From the NCBI RefSeq assembly GCF_018614075.1, contig NZ_JAGGOZ010000024.1:17307-81306 (forward strand): a DNA stretch of 64,000 bases. The letters run 5' to 3'. The notes beneath the pieces were generated by a model. The model saw nothing but the letters and a program-made list of their open reading frames with translations. It was not told where the DNA came from and did no database searches. This document shows positions 25,393-35,024 of the stretch, piece by piece. Made by a program: the position numbers and the translations under genes. The first letter of the stretch is position 1. Every line of letters begins with the position of its first letter. This stretch comes from Streptomyces sp. ISL-94 (lineage in GTDB: Bacteria; Actinomycetota; Actinomycetes; Streptomycetales; Streptomycetaceae).

Positions 25393-26781
25393 TTAGTCGT
25401 GGGAGTGCAGCGGCTTGCCGGCCAGGGCCAGGTGGGCCTCGCCGAGAGCCTCGTTCTGGGTCGGGTGCGCGTGGATGAGCTGCGCGACCTCGGCAGGCAG
25501 AGCCTCCCAGTTGTAGATCAGCTGGGCCTCGCCGACCTGCTCGCCCATCCGGTCACCGACCATGTGGACGCCGACCACGGCACCGTCCTTGACCTGGACG
25601 AGCTTGATCTCGCCCGCGGTCTTCAGGATCTTGCTCTTGCCGTTGCCCGCCAGGTTGTACTTGAGGGCGACGACCTTGTCCGCGCCGTAGATCTCCTTGG
25701 CCTTGGCCTCGGTGATGCCGACGGAAGCGACCTCGGGGTGGCAGTACGTGACGCGCGGGACACCGTCGTAGTCGATCGGGACGGTCTTGAGACCGGCCAG
25801 ACGCTCCGCGACCAGGATGCCCTCGGCGAAACCGACGTGCGCGAGCTGCAGGGTCGGGACGAGGTCGCCGACGGCCGAGATGGTCGGCACGTTGGTCTGC
25901 ATGTACTCGTCGACCAGGACGTAGCCGCGGTCCATCGCGACGCCCTGCTCCTCGTAGCCCAGACCCTGCGAGACGGGGCCGCGGCCGATGGCGACCAGCA
26001 GCACCTCGGCCTCGAAGGTCTTGCCGTCGGCCAGCGTGACGCGCACGCCGTTCTCCGTGTACTCGGCCTTGTCGAAGAAGGTGCCGAGGTTGAACTTGAT
26101 GCCGCGCTTGCGGAACGCGCGCTCCAGCAGCTTCGAGCTGTTCTCGTCCTCGACCGGGACGAGGTGCTTGAGGCCCTCGACGACGGTCACGTCGGTGCCG
26201 AAGGACTTCCACGCCGAGGCGAACTCGACGCCGATGACGCCGCCGCCCAGGACGATGGCGGACTCGGGCACGCGGTCCAGGACCAGCGCGTGGTCCGAGG
26301 AGATGATGCGGTTGCCGTCGATGTTCAGGCCCGGCAGCGACCGCGGCACGGAGCCGGTCGCCAGCAGGACGTGGCGGCCCTGGATGCGCCGGCCGTTCAC
26401 GTCGACGGAAGTCGGCGAGGAGAGGCGGCCCTCACCCTCGATGTAGGTCACCTTGCGGGAGGCGACCAGGCCCTGCAGGCCCTTGTACAGGCCCGAGATG
26501 ACCTCGTCCTTGTACTTGTGCACGCCCGCGATGTCGATGCCCTCGAAAGCGGCCTTGACACCGAACTGGGCGGCTTCACGAGCCTGGTCCGCGATCTCGC
26601 CCGCGTGCAGCAGAGCCTTCGTGGGGATGCAGCCGTTGTGCAGGCAGGTGCCGCCGAGCTTGTTCTTCTCGATCAGCGCAACGTCGAGACCCAGCTGGGA
26701 TGCGCGGAGCGCCGCGGCGTAACCGCCACTGCCACCGCCGAGGATCACTAGGTCGAAAACGGTGCTGGCGTCGTTCGCCAC
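25393..26781 (-). CDS. lpdA: dihydrolipoamide dehydrogenase (E3)
   Basis: FAD- and NAD-dependent reoxidation of dihydrolipoyl-E2, 462 residues. The start is GTG 26781 (VANDASTVFDLV) with GGAGGA upstream; a longer frame lacks a ribosome site. The FAD motif is GGGSGGYAAA, the redox disulfide C46-LHNG-C51, the NAD motif GGGVIGVEFA, and the C-terminal catalytic His-Glu pair is in HAHPTQNEAL. It is the first gene of the lpd-E2 pair. Confidence 0.97.
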   Translation of the reverse strand: MANDASTVFDLVILGGGSGGYAAALRASQLGLDVALIEKNKLGGTCLHNGCIPTKALLHAGEIADQAREAAQFGVKAAFEGIDIAGVHKYKDEVISGLYKGLQGLVASRKVTYIEGEGRLSSPTSVDVNGRRIQGRHVLLATGSVPRSLPGLNIDGNRIISSDHALVLDRVPESAIVLGGGVIGVEFASAWKSFGTDVTVVEGLKHLVPVEDENSSKLLERAFRKRGIKFNLGTFFDKAEYTENGVRVTLADGKTFEAEVLLVAIGRGPVSQGLGYEEQGVAMDRGYVLVDEYMQTNVPTISAVGDLVPTLQLAHVGFAEGILVAERLAGLKTVPIDYDGVPRVTYCHPEVASVGITEAKAKEIYGADKVVALKYNLAGNGKSKILKTAGEIKLVQVKDGAVVGVHMVGDRMGEQVGEAQLIYNWEALPAEVAQLIHAHPTQNEALGEAHLALAGKPLHSHD

Positions 26782-27010
26782 GTCACGTCCTCCATGCATG
26801 TGCGCCGGGCACCGGTCCTCTGTGACCGGGCGGCGGCTGGTAATCGGCCGCTTGCTTCTTCGGCCCTGTGGTGGGGGCCCTGTCCTGCCGAGAACCCATC
26901 TTCGCATTTGTCGCGGGAACGCGGGACGCCGGGCCCACTATGTGGCAGGTGGTTCTGGACGAACCACGCGGTACCGCTGCGTAGAAACCTACGGATTTCG
27001 TCGTGGGTGA

Positions 27011-27058
27011 ACACGCCTCAGGCCTTGATCAAGCGTTCGATCAAGGCCTGAGGCGTGT
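27011..27058. terminator. pepA terminator
   Basis: Perfect 20-base stem (ACACGCCTCAGGCCTTGATC with its complement) and 8-base loop, 22 bases after the pepA stop on the minus strand. It separates pepA from lpd. Confidence 0.9.
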
Positions 27059-27079
27059 CTCACATTTCCCGGTCGTGCG

Positions 27080-28639
27080 TCAGCCCAGGTCGCCCGTGGC
27101 CGTGCGCTCGGCCAGCCGCACCAGGGTGCGCACGGCCGAGCCGGTGCCGCCCTTGGGGGTGTAGCCGTACGGCGCGCCCTCGTGGAAGGCGGGGCCCGCG
27201 ATGTCGAGGTGGGCCCAGGTGATGCCCTCGCCGACGAACTCCTGGAGGAAGAGGCCGGCCAGCAGGCCGCTGCCCATGCGCTCACCCATGTTGGCGATGT
27301 CGGCGGTGGGGGAGTCCATGCTCTTGCGCAGCTCGGCGGGGAGCGGCATCGGCCACGAGGACTCGCCGACCTCCTCGGCGATCTCGTGGATCGACGTGCG
27401 GAAGGCGTCGTCGTTGCCCATGACCGCGAAGGTGCGGTTGCCCAGGGCCAGCACCATGGCGCCGGTCAGGGTGGCGACGTCGACGATCGCGTCCGGGGCC
27501 TCCTCGGAGGCCCTGGTCAGCGCGTCGCCCAGGACCAGGCGGCCCTCGGCGTCCGTGTTGAGCACCTCGACGGTTTTGCCGCTGTACATGCGCAGCACGT
27601 CGCCGGGCTTGACGGCGGAGCCGGACGGCATGTTCTCGGCGAGCGCGAGCCAGCCGGTGACGTTGACCTGGAGGCCCAGCTTCGCGGCGGCGACCACGGT
27701 GGCGAAGACGGCGGCGGCGCCGGCCATGTCGCACTTCATCGTCTCGTTGTGGCCGGCCGGCTTCAGGGAGATGCCGCCCGAGTCGTAGGTGATGCCCTTG
27801 CCGACGAAGGCCAGGGTCTTCTCCGCCTTGGGGTGGGTGTAGGAGAGCCGCACCAGGCGCGGCGGGTTCTCGGAGCCCTTGCCGACGCCCATGATGCCGC
27901 CGTAGCCGCCCTTGACGAGGGCCTTCTCGTCCAGCACCTGGACCTTGATGCCGTGCTCCTTCGCGGTCGTGGAGGCGACCGCGGCGAAGGCCTCGGGGGT
28001 CAGGTCGTTCGGCGGGGTGTTGACCAGGTCGCGGGCGATGTTGACCTCGGTCGCCACGATCGTGGCGCGCTCGACCGCGGCCTTGTGCTCCTTGTCGCGC
28101 GGCTTGGCGCCCAGCAGGGTGACCTCGGCGAGCGGCTGCTTCGGGCCCTCTCCCCCAGACTTCGTCCGGGAGGTGCCCCCATTGCCGGAGCCCTTCTTCT
28201 CGCCGCCCTGGTAGACGGTGAAGGCGTACGCGCCCAGCAGCGCGCCCTCGGCGACGGCGGTGACGGCGGAGGCGTCGTCCAGGGGGAGGGCGAAGGCCGC
28301 CTTCTTGGAGCCGTGCAGGGCGCGGGCGGCGGCGCCGGCGGCGCGGCGCAGCACCTCCTCGTCGAACGACTCGTCCTTCTCGGGGAGGGAGCCCAGTCCG
28401 ACCGCCAGCACGACCGGGACCTTCAGGCCCGCCGGGGCCGGCAGCTTGGTGATCTCGCTTTCGGCGCCCGAGGCACCAAGTGCGTCGAGCACGGCGGCGA
28501 GCTTTCCGTCGTACGCCTTGTCCACGGCCTCGGCGCCCGCGGCGACGACCGGCCCCTTGGGGCCCTTGGCGACACCGACGACGAGGACGTCGGCGCGCAG
28601 CGTCGCCGCGCCGGCAGTGCTGAGAGTCAGAGCAGTCAC
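27080..28639 (-). CDS. pepA: leucyl aminopeptidase (M17)
   Basis: Two-metal cytosolic exopeptidase, 519 residues with start GTG 28639 (VTALTLSTAG). The C-terminal catalytic domain shows KGITYDSGGISLKP, MKCDMAGAAAVF and the signature NTDAEGRLVLGDAL, with all metal-binding Asp/Glu/Lys present. Between the N-terminal domain (ending VYQGGEKK) and the next strand (QPLAEVTLLG) is an extra Gly/Ser/Lys segment. That segment is encoded by a repeated-element-like DNA sequence at 28149-28181 that keeps the frame. The insertion is in a linker, so activity is probably retained. Confidence 0.95.
   Translation of the reverse strand: MTALTLSTAGAATLRADVLVVGVAKGPKGPVVAAGAEAVDKAYDGKLAAVLDALGASGAESEITKLPAPAGLKVPVVLAVGLGSLPEKDESFDEEVLRRAAGAAARALHGSKKAAFALPLDDASAVTAVAEGALLGAYAFTVYQGGEKKGSGNGGTSRTKSGGEGPKQPLAEVTLLGAKPRDKEHKAAVERATIVATEVNIARDLVNTPPNDLTPEAFAAVASTTAKEHGIKVQVLDEKALVKGGYGGIMGVGKGSENPPRLVRLSYTHPKAEKTLAFVGKGITYDSGGISLKPAGHNETMKCDMAGAAAVFATVVAAAKLGLQVNVTGWLALAENMPSGSAVKPGDVLRMYSGKTVEVLNTDAEGRLVLGDALTRASEEAPDAIVDVATLTGAMVLALGNRTFAVMGNDDAFRTSIHEIAEEVGESSWPMPLPAELRKSMDSPTADIANMGERMGSGLLAGLFLQEFVGEGITWAHLDIAGPAFHEGAPYGYTPKGGTGSAVRTLVRLAERTATGDLG
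28149..28181 (+). repeat. Streptomyces short interspersed repeat inserted in pepA
   Basis: CTCCCCCAGACTTCGTCCGG-GAGGTGCCCCCAT, an imperfect inverted repeat (TCCCCCAG... and ...GGTGCCCCCA) of a type I recognise as a frequent intergenic repeat in Streptomyces genomes. Here it lies in frame inside pepA. Confidence 0.6.
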
Positions 28640-28983
28640 GGTGGTGAAGTCTCGCTTCCGTTTGTGTGTGTGGGCCGAGTGGGTGGACGGCCATCCGTAG
28701 CGATCGTATTCGGGCCCGACGGCCGCCGGAACGAGCCTACGCGCAGCCTCTCGCCCGTACGCCACTCGAAGGTTTGGCAAGTTGTTCGATCAAGAGGCCG
28801 TCAGGTTCACCCATCTGTGGACTCTGCTCCAGGTTTGCCTCGTAGACCTGACGAGGTCCGAAAGACTCGGTCCACTCTCGCAACGGGACGCGGGGTTCCT
28901 TTGCATGATTTCCACAGAGCCTCCCCGGCCCGGCCATCCGCCACAGGGCCGAGTCGAGGACGCCTGCGGGGGGAAAGGCCGAC
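28640..28983. other. divergent intergenic region
   Basis: 344 bases separating divergent pepA and the polysaccharide locus. They should hold both promoters. I see no clear inverted repeat or recognisable operator, only a short AT-richer stretch (TTTGGCAAGTTGTTCGATCA) near 28772. Confidence 0.4.
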
Positions 28984-31011
28984 ATGGTCAACAAGAACCG
29001 GATGAACAGGGTCGCCGCCGTCATGGCCGCGGCTGCCCTGGCGTCCGCGGCAGTACCCGCCGCGACCGCGACGGCGGTCGCGACGCCGCGCATCGACCTG
29101 AAGGTGCTCGTCGTCGACGACGGCGGCAGTTCGGTCGAGGCGATCACCGCGGAGCTCCGGGACACCGGAGTCCCCTACACCCGCGTGGTGCTGGGCTCCG
29201 GCAGCCGTCCGGTCATCAACGCCGGGTTCCTCAGCGACACGGTGGACGGCCGTCCGCGCGCCAAGTACCAGGGCGTGGTCCTGCCGAACGAGAACCCCTT
29301 CGGCGAGGGCTCGGCCGAGATGGCCGCGCTCGCCGCGTACGAGACGGCGTACGGGATCCGCCAGGTCGACGCCTACACCTGGGCCCACCCGGGCGTGGGT
29401 CTGGAGTACACCGACAACGGCGGCTACAGCGGCCGGCTCGACGGCACCCAGGCAGCCGTCACCGCCGCCGGCAAGGCCGGCCCCTTCGGCTACCTGGGCG
29501 GACAGGTGGCCTTCGAGGACAACTCCGCCCTCGTCCCCGAGAGCTTCGGGTTCATGGGCAAGCCGAGGACCGGCTACACCAGCTACCTCGACGCCCCCGT
29601 CGACTCCGGACGGGCCTCGCTCGTCGGCGAGTACGCCCACGACGGGCGCAGCGAACTGGTCGTCACCTTCGGCTACAACCAGTACCAGCAGCAGTTCCGG
29701 CTGCTGGCCCGCGGCATCGTCGACTGGCTCACCCAGCAGGTCCACCTCGGCCAGAGCCGCAGCTACTTCGCGGTCCACGTCGACGACGTCTTCGCCCCGG
29801 ACGCCCGCTGGAGCAAGGACCTCGACTGCACGCCCGGCGACTACGCCTGCGCGGGGGGCGAGGGCAAGGAGAGCACCATCCGGATGACCGCCGCCGACGC
29901 CGTCTACGCGGCGCAGTGGCAGCAGGCCAAGGGCTTCACGCTCGACATGCTCTTCAACGCGGGCGCCGGCGAGGAGTGGAAGGGCGAGAACGGCGGCACC
30001 GACGCCCTCACCGCCCAGCTCGTCGCCGACCGCGCCAAGTACCGCTGGATGAACCACACCTACACGCACCCCTTCCTCGGCTGCGTCCAGGACACCACCA
30101 CCGTCCCCTGGACCTGCACGAAGAACACCCAGGGCGCGGTCAACTGGATGAGCCGCGCCGAGATCTCCGCCCAGATCCGCGACAACAACAACTGGGCCGC
30201 CTCCAAGGGCATCACCACCGACCGGACCGAGCTCGTCACCGGCGAGCACTCGGGCCTCAAAACCCTCCCGCAGCAGGAACAGGACAATCCCAACCTGGCC
30301 GGCGCGCTCGCCGACAACGGCGTGAAATGGGCGGGCAGCGACAACTCCCGCGAACCCCGGCAGCGCCCGGTCGGCGCCGCCCTCACCGTCCCCCGCCACC
30401 CGATGAACGTGTACTACAACACGGGCACCAACGCGGAGATGGCCGACGAGTACAACTGGATCTACACCAGCCGCGAGGACGGCGGCAGCGGAGTCTGCGA
30501 GGACAGCCCCGCCACCTCCACCTGCCTGCCGGACCCGCTGGACCCGAACACCGGCTACCTCGACCACATCGTCCCCCAGGAGGCCCGGACCGCCCTGCGC
30601 CACGTGCTGGCCAACGACCCGCGCCCGCACTACGCCCACCAGTCCAACCTCGCCGAGGACCGCACCCTCTACCCGGTCCTCAACCGGGTCCTGGACGACT
30701 ACCGCGCGCTGTACGCGCCCAGCGCGCCGATCGTCAACCAGAGCATGAAGGACACCGGCGTCGAGCTCGCCCGCCGCACCGCCTGGGACAAGGCGCTCGC
30801 CGAGGGCAAGGTCACCGCCTACCGCATCGGCACGGCCGTCACCGTCAAGGCACCCTCCGGTGTCCTCGCCCCGCTGACCGCCCCCAACGGGACCAAGAAG
30901 CAACTCCTGCTCGGCACCGCCGACTTCGGCGCCGCCTATGCTGGCAACCGTTCCGCCTGGACCGGACCCGAGCTGCTCCAGAGCGCCGTCACGCTCAAGC
31001 TGCCCAGCTGA
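28984..31011 (+). CDS. secreted polysaccharide deacetylase, CE18 (Agd3-like)
   Basis: A 675-residue exported protein with signal peptide (MVNKNRMNR, then AAVMAAAALASAAVPAATATA). The metal-site motifs expected of the CE4/CE18 fold are visible: HVDDVF at 265-270 (Asp267/268) and NHTYTHPF at 357-364, giving the His358-x3-His362 pair. TGEHSGL follows further on. The N-terminal domain (DLKVLVVDDG...) resembles the extra domain of Agd3, the deacetylase of Aspergillus galactosaminogalactan. It is expected to remove N-acetyl groups from an extracellular aminosugar polymer. It is the first gene of a five-gene locus with PelF-, Sph3- and GH114-like proteins. Confidence 0.82.
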   Translation: MVNKNRMNRVAAVMAAAALASAAVPAATATAVATPRIDLKVLVVDDGGSSVEAITAELRDTGVPYTRVVLGSGSRPVINAGFLSDTVDGRPRAKYQGVVLPNENPFGEGSAEMAALAAYETAYGIRQVDAYTWAHPGVGLEYTDNGGYSGRLDGTQAAVTAAGKAGPFGYLGGQVAFEDNSALVPESFGFMGKPRTGYTSYLDAPVDSGRASLVGEYAHDGRSELVVTFGYNQYQQQFRLLARGIVDWLTQQVHLGQSRSYFAVHVDDVFAPDARWSKDLDCTPGDYACAGGEGKESTIRMTAADAVYAAQWQQAKGFTLDMLFNAGAGEEWKGENGGTDALTAQLVADRAKYRWMNHTYTHPFLGCVQDTTTVPWTCTKNTQGAVNWMSRAEISAQIRDNNNWAASKGITTDRTELVTGEHSGLKTLPQQEQDNPNLAGALADNGVKWAGSDNSREPRQRPVGAALTVPRHPMNVYYNTGTNAEMADEYNWIYTSREDGGSGVCEDSPATSTCLPDPLDPNTGYLDHIVPQEARTALRHVLANDPRPHYAHQSNLAEDRTLYPVLNRVLDDYRALYAPSAPIVNQSMKDTGVELARRTAWDKALAEGKVTAYRIGTAVTVKAPSGVLAPLTAPNGTKKQLLLGTADFGAAYAGNRSAWTGPELLQSAVTLKLPS

Positions 31012-31114
31012 CCGACGGGCAGCAGCCCCGCAAGCCGTCACGCGTACCACCTAGCGCCGGCGCTCCGGATACCACACGGGCGCCGGCCCCTTTTCCGTCC
31101 TGGGGGGACACCGT

Positions 31115-32659
31115 ATGAGCCATGGGCGCCATGTCACCATGCTCACCGAAGGCACCTACCCGCACGTCCACGGGGGCGTCAGCACCTGGTGCGACCAACT
31201 GGTACGCGGCATGCCGGAGGTCGACTTCAACGTCATAGCCCTGACCGGCTCCGGACGCGAGCCGGTCACCTGGGAACTGCCGCGCAACGTCTACCGGCAC
31301 ACCTCCGTCCCGCTCTGGGGGCCGCCCCCCGCGCGCGGCCGCCGCTGGAGCCCGCGCGGCAGGGCCCACCGCCGCTTCACCGAGATCTACGAGACCTTCG
31401 TGCTCTCCCTCCTGGACCCCGTCCACCAGGGGAACCAGCCGGCGCCAGCCGGAAAGGGGTTCTCCGAGGCCCTGCGCGAATTCGCCCTCCTCGCCCGGTC
31501 CGGGCGACTGGCCCCCGCCCTGCGCTCCGAGTCCGTCCTGCGCCTGCTGATGGCCGTGTGGACCCGCCCCGGCCTCAGCACCGCCGCCGCCGCGCCCACC
31601 ATCCACGACGCGCTCACCGCCACCGACCTGCTGGAACACGCGCTGCGTCCGCTGGCCGTACGGATCCCGCCCGACAGCGTCGCGCACGCCGTCAGCAGCG
31701 GCCTCGCCACCCTCCCGGCCCTCGCCGCCAAACAGCTCGACGAGGTGCCCTTCCTCCTCACCGAGCACGGCATCTACCTGCGCGAGCGCTACCTCGGCTA
31801 CCGCACCGCCGAGCAGCGCTGGCCGGTCAAGGCGCTGATGCTCGGCTTCTACCGCGAGCTCAACACCGAGGGCTACCGGCAGGCCGACCTGATCACCCCC
31901 TGCAACCAGTACAACCGCCGCTGGGAGGAGCGCGGAGGCGCCGCCTCCGACCGGATCCGCACGGTCTACAACGGCGTCGACCCGCACGCCTTCCCCGAGG
32001 CCGGCGCCGAACCCGAGGTGCCCACCCTCAGCTGGTGCGGCCGCATCGACCCCATCAAGGACCTCGAAACCCTCATCCGGGCCTACGCCTTCATGCGCGA
32101 GGAGCTGCCCGCCCTGCGGCTGCGGCTCTTCGGCCCGGTCCCGGCCGGCTGCGAGGAGTACAAGCTGCGCCTGGAGAAACTCGCCGCCGAACTCGGCGTC
32201 GGCGACGGGATCACCTACGAGGGCCGTATCGAGCAGGTCGCCCAGGCCTACGCGGCCGGCAGCATCGTGATGCTCTCCAGCATCAGCGAGGGCTTCCCCT
32301 TCAGCATCATCGAGGCCATGTCCTGCGGCCGCACCACCGTCTCCACCGATGTCGGCGGGGTCCGCGAAGCCGTCGGCGACACCGGCCTCGTCGTCCCGCC
32401 GCGCGAGCCCGAGACCATGGCCCGCGCGACCCTCGCCCTGCTCCGCGACGGCGAACGCCGCGCCGAGCTCGGCCGGATGGCCCGCAGGCGGGTGGTGGAG
32501 AAGTTCACCCTCCACCGGTCCGTGGACGGCTTCCGGCACATCTACCGCGAGCTCGCGGACGGCCAGCCCGTCCTGCCCGTCCGCGAGGGCGACGACTGGA
32601 CCCAGCGGCTCGCCGACCCGTGGTACCGCGAACTGGCCGCCGACGGGAGCCTGTGGTGA
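31115..32659 (+). CDS. PelF-like glycosyltransferase (GT4, DUF3492)
   Basis: A 514-residue cytosolic GT-B glycosyltransferase. The start MSHGRHVTMLTEGTYPHVHGGVSTW carries the family hallmark L-x-EGTYP-x-V-x-GGVS-x-W. The C-terminal donor domain has RIDPIKDLETLIRAYA, the ISEGFPFSIIEAMSCGR motif (E-x7-E) and GGVREAVGDTGLVV. PelF polymerises GalNAc/GlcNAc from UDP donors in the Pel system, and fungal galactosaminogalactan uses a related enzyme. The next gene's GTG overlaps the stop, so polymerisation and membrane transit are probably co-translated. Confidence 0.92.
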   Translation: MSHGRHVTMLTEGTYPHVHGGVSTWCDQLVRGMPEVDFNVIALTGSGREPVTWELPRNVYRHTSVPLWGPPPARGRRWSPRGRAHRRFTEIYETFVLSLLDPVHQGNQPAPAGKGFSEALREFALLARSGRLAPALRSESVLRLLMAVWTRPGLSTAAAAPTIHDALTATDLLEHALRPLAVRIPPDSVAHAVSSGLATLPALAAKQLDEVPFLLTEHGIYLRERYLGYRTAEQRWPVKALMLGFYRELNTEGYRQADLITPCNQYNRRWEERGGAASDRIRTVYNGVDPHAFPEAGAEPEVPTLSWCGRIDPIKDLETLIRAYAFMREELPALRLRLFGPVPAGCEEYKLRLEKLAAELGVGDGITYEGRIEQVAQAYAAGSIVMLSSISEGFPFSIIEAMSCGRTTVSTDVGGVREAVGDTGLVVPPREPETMARATLALLRDGERRAELGRMARRRVVEKFTLHRSVDGFRHIYRELADGQPVLPVREGDDWTQRLADPWYRELAADGSLW

Positions 32660-34341
32660 GCGGATCCCTGTGGCTCAAACCGCCCGGCATCGAGGGCGGG
32701 TGGGCGCAGGCCGGCCCCCCGGCCACCCGCCGCCGGGGCCCTGCCCGGCACGCGGCGCCCGCGGGGGCCGGCCCGGCGGGTTCCGGGGGATCGGCGGCGC
32801 CGGCGGGTTCCGCCGGCGCTCCCGGGGCCCGCGGGCCCCGTGGGGACACCCTCCCCGCCATCCCCCGGCCGCGCCGCGAAGCCCCGGCCGCCGCGGCCGA
32901 CCCGATGGACGAACTCGCCGACCGCCTCGGCGTGTTCATCGCCGCCGCCGTCCACCCCGACGAGATCGCCGCGATCCTCGAATCCGACGGCATGACCGAC
33001 GAGTACATCCGGCTCACCTACGGCCGCCACGACTCCTTCACCCTCGCCGAGGAGCTCTACGCCCGGGTGCCCCGCTCCTTCCCGGAACCCGCGGACATCC
33101 CCGACCCCTGGAAGGTCCCCCTCACCGCCTGCCTGCTGCGCGGGGTGGTCTTCGCCCTGCCCGGCCTCGCCTACGTCCTCGGCGCACCCCTGCTCGAAGG
33201 CCCGCAGGACCGCCTCGGCCTGCCCGCCGGGACACTGACCCTGCTCGCCGGGGCGCTCATCGGCTGGGTCTGGGACCAGACCCTGTCCCACCGCGCCTAC
33301 TCCTGGCTCGGCCTCGGCGACCGGGCCGCCGCCGCGCGGACCCTGCTGGCCGGAGCCCCCGCCGGGTCCCTGCTGGGCACCGCCGCCGCGCTGGCCGTCC
33401 CGGGCGGGCCGCCGTTCTCGTACGCCTTCGCCGCCGGGCAGGCCCTCTACGTCGGCGCCGCCACGGTCCTGCTCGTCCTCGGCCGGGAGCGGATGCTGCT
33501 CGCCGCACTCGGCCCGATGGCCGCCGGGGCCCTGCTCGCCCTCTTCGTGGACCTGCCCGTCCCCCTCCGCGTGACCCTGCTCGCCGTGTCCCTGCTGGCC
33601 GCCTGCACCCTGGCCGTACGGGAACTGCCCGTCTCCGCGGGCCTGCGCTCCGCCGCCCGCCGGATCCGGGGCTGGACCGAGCGCCGCCCGGGCGGCGGCG
33701 GCCCGGTGCGCTGGCAGATGCTGCGCGGCGCCGAGGAGGAGTACGCCCCGCGCGGGCCCCGGCTCGGGGACTCCGTCCCGTACGGGGTCTTCGGCCTCGG
33801 CACCGGCCTGCTCGTGCTGTACGCCGCCCTCGGGGAGGTGCTCGCCGGAGGACCCGCCGAGGCCGTCGCCGCCCCCTCGGCGGTGGCCCTCACCCTCAGC
33901 ATGGGGCCCGCCGAATGGCTCCTCCACCGGTTCCGCAGCGGCAGCCTCGCCGGGCTCCGGGCGGCCCGCTCGCCCCGCGCCTTCCGGCGGCGGATGCACG
34001 CGACCCTGGCCCGGTGCCTCGCCGCCTACCTCGTGGTGCTGCTGGCCCTGGGCCTGGCCGGAACCCTGCTCTGGCCGCACGCCCCCGGCCTGACCGCGGT
34101 CCGCGCCCTGACCCTGCTCCTGCTCGGCGCCGTGATGTGGACCGGGCTGCTCCTCCAGTCCTTCGGGGCGGTCCGGCCCGCCGCCGTGGTCTGCGCCTCG
34201 GCCGCCGTCGCCCAGAGCCTGGCCCTGCTGACCGGGCTGGGACAGCCCCGGCTGGTCCAGCTGGTGGTCGCGGGCGCGGCCGCGGCCGCGCTGGCCGTCC
34301 TGGTCTGCCTGCTCCTCGGCCGGGCGACCGCCCACCGGTGA
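32656..34341 (+). CDS. polytopic membrane protein of the Pel-like locus
   Basis: A 561-residue protein, GTG start overlapping the glycosyltransferase stop. Residues 1-75 are a Pro/Ala/Gly-rich cytosolic segment. A helical domain follows (MDELADRLGVFIAAAVHPDE, FTLAEELYARVPRSFPEP), then about 10-12 hydrophobic helices up to the C-terminus. It occupies the place where PelG, the inner-membrane exporter, would be expected, but I see no clear PelG motif. It could be the polymer transporter or a scaffold. A GC-rich repetitive N-terminal coding stretch is present. Confidence 0.75.
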   Translation: MSGSLWLKPPGIEGGWAQAGPPATRRRGPARHAAPAGAGPAGSGGSAAPAGSAGAPGARGPRGDTLPAIPRPRREAPAAAADPMDELADRLGVFIAAAVHPDEIAAILESDGMTDEYIRLTYGRHDSFTLAEELYARVPRSFPEPADIPDPWKVPLTACLLRGVVFALPGLAYVLGAPLLEGPQDRLGLPAGTLTLLAGALIGWVWDQTLSHRAYSWLGLGDRAAAARTLLAGAPAGSLLGTAAALAVPGGPPFSYAFAAGQALYVGAATVLLVLGRERMLLAALGPMAAGALLALFVDLPVPLRVTLLAVSLLAACTLAVRELPVSAGLRSAARRIRGWTERRPGGGGPVRWQMLRGAEEEYAPRGPRLGDSVPYGVFGLGTGLLVLYAALGEVLAGGPAEAVAAPSAVALTLSMGPAEWLLHRFRSGSLAGLRAARSPRAFRRRMHATLARCLAAYLVVLLALGLAGTLLWPHAPGLTAVRALTLLLLGAVMWTGLLLQSFGAVRPAAVVCASAAVAQSLALLTGLGQPRLVQLVVAGAAAAALAVLVCLLLGRATAHR

Positions 34342-34373
34342 ACCACATCAGAACGTACGAGAAGAAGGACCCC

Positions 34374-35024
34374 ATGCTGCTGGTGCCCCTCTACGAGCAC
34401 CCCGCCGACCGGCCCGAGGACTGGGAGCGGCTGATCAGCTCCGCCGGCCGGCTCCACTCGGTGGTGCTCAACCCCGACAGCGGGCCGGGGGACGCCCCCG
34501 ACGAACGCTTCGCGCGCGTCGCCGAGCGGCTGCGCGAGGCCGGGGTGCCCGTCCTCGGGTACGCCGACACCGACTACGGGCGCCGCCCGCACGCCGCCGT
34601 GGTGCAGGACCTGCTGCGCCACCGCGACTGGTACGGCGCCGACGGGGCGTTCCTCGACCAGGCCGCCTCCGCCCCGGAGCTGCTGGCACATTACGGGCGG
34701 CTCGCCGTCGCCGCCCGGGCCGCGGGGGCCCGTACCCTCGTCCTCAACCACGGGGTCCACCCGCACCCCGGCTACGCCGAACTCGCCGACCTGCTCGTCA
34801 CCTTCGAGGGCCCCTGGGACGCCTACCGGGACGCGGGCGCCGTACCGTCCTGGACCGCGGACCACCCCGCCCGGCGGTTCTGCCACCTCGTCTACGCCGT
34901 CCCGCCCGGCGCGCCCGCCGCCGAACTCGCCGAGGCGCGCCGGGCGGGGGTGCACTGCGCGGTCCCGGGGACGGGCGCCCACCCGTGGGGGACCCTCCCG
35001 TACGCCCTGGAGGCCACCGCGTGA
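34374..35024 (+). CDS. spherulin-4 / GH135 (Sph3-like) protein
   Basis: A 216-residue TIM-barrel protein. ATG 34374 with AAGGA upstream is preferred over GTG 34338. Family motifs are LLVPLYEHP at the N-terminus, VVLNPDSGPG, GYADTDYGRR and DGAFLDQA; the Asp and Glu-type residues of the GH135 cleft are in these segments. Sph3 of Aspergillus is a GH135 hydrolase of galactosaminogalactan that is needed for its biosynthesis. No signal peptide is visible, so it may act inside the cell or use an unknown export route. It overlaps the next gene by 4 bases. Confidence 0.85.
   Translation: MLLVPLYEHPADRPEDWERLISSAGRLHSVVLNPDSGPGDAPDERFARVAERLREAGVPVLGYADTDYGRRPHAAVVQDLLRHRDWYGADGAFLDQAASAPELLAHYGRLAVAARAAGARTLVLNHGVHPHPGYAELADLLVTFEGPWDAYRDAGAVPSWTADHPARRFCHLVYAVPPGAPAAELAEARRAGVHCAVPGTGAHPWGTLPYALEATA

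Noticed and set aside
31189..35024. Very long plus-strand frames (1050 and 891 codons) across the Pel-like locus
   Set aside because: They are +1/+2 shadows composed of Arg/Pro/Gly runs. Only their last parts coincide with the real membrane-protein and GH135 genes, whose starts are set by overlaps and ribosome sites.
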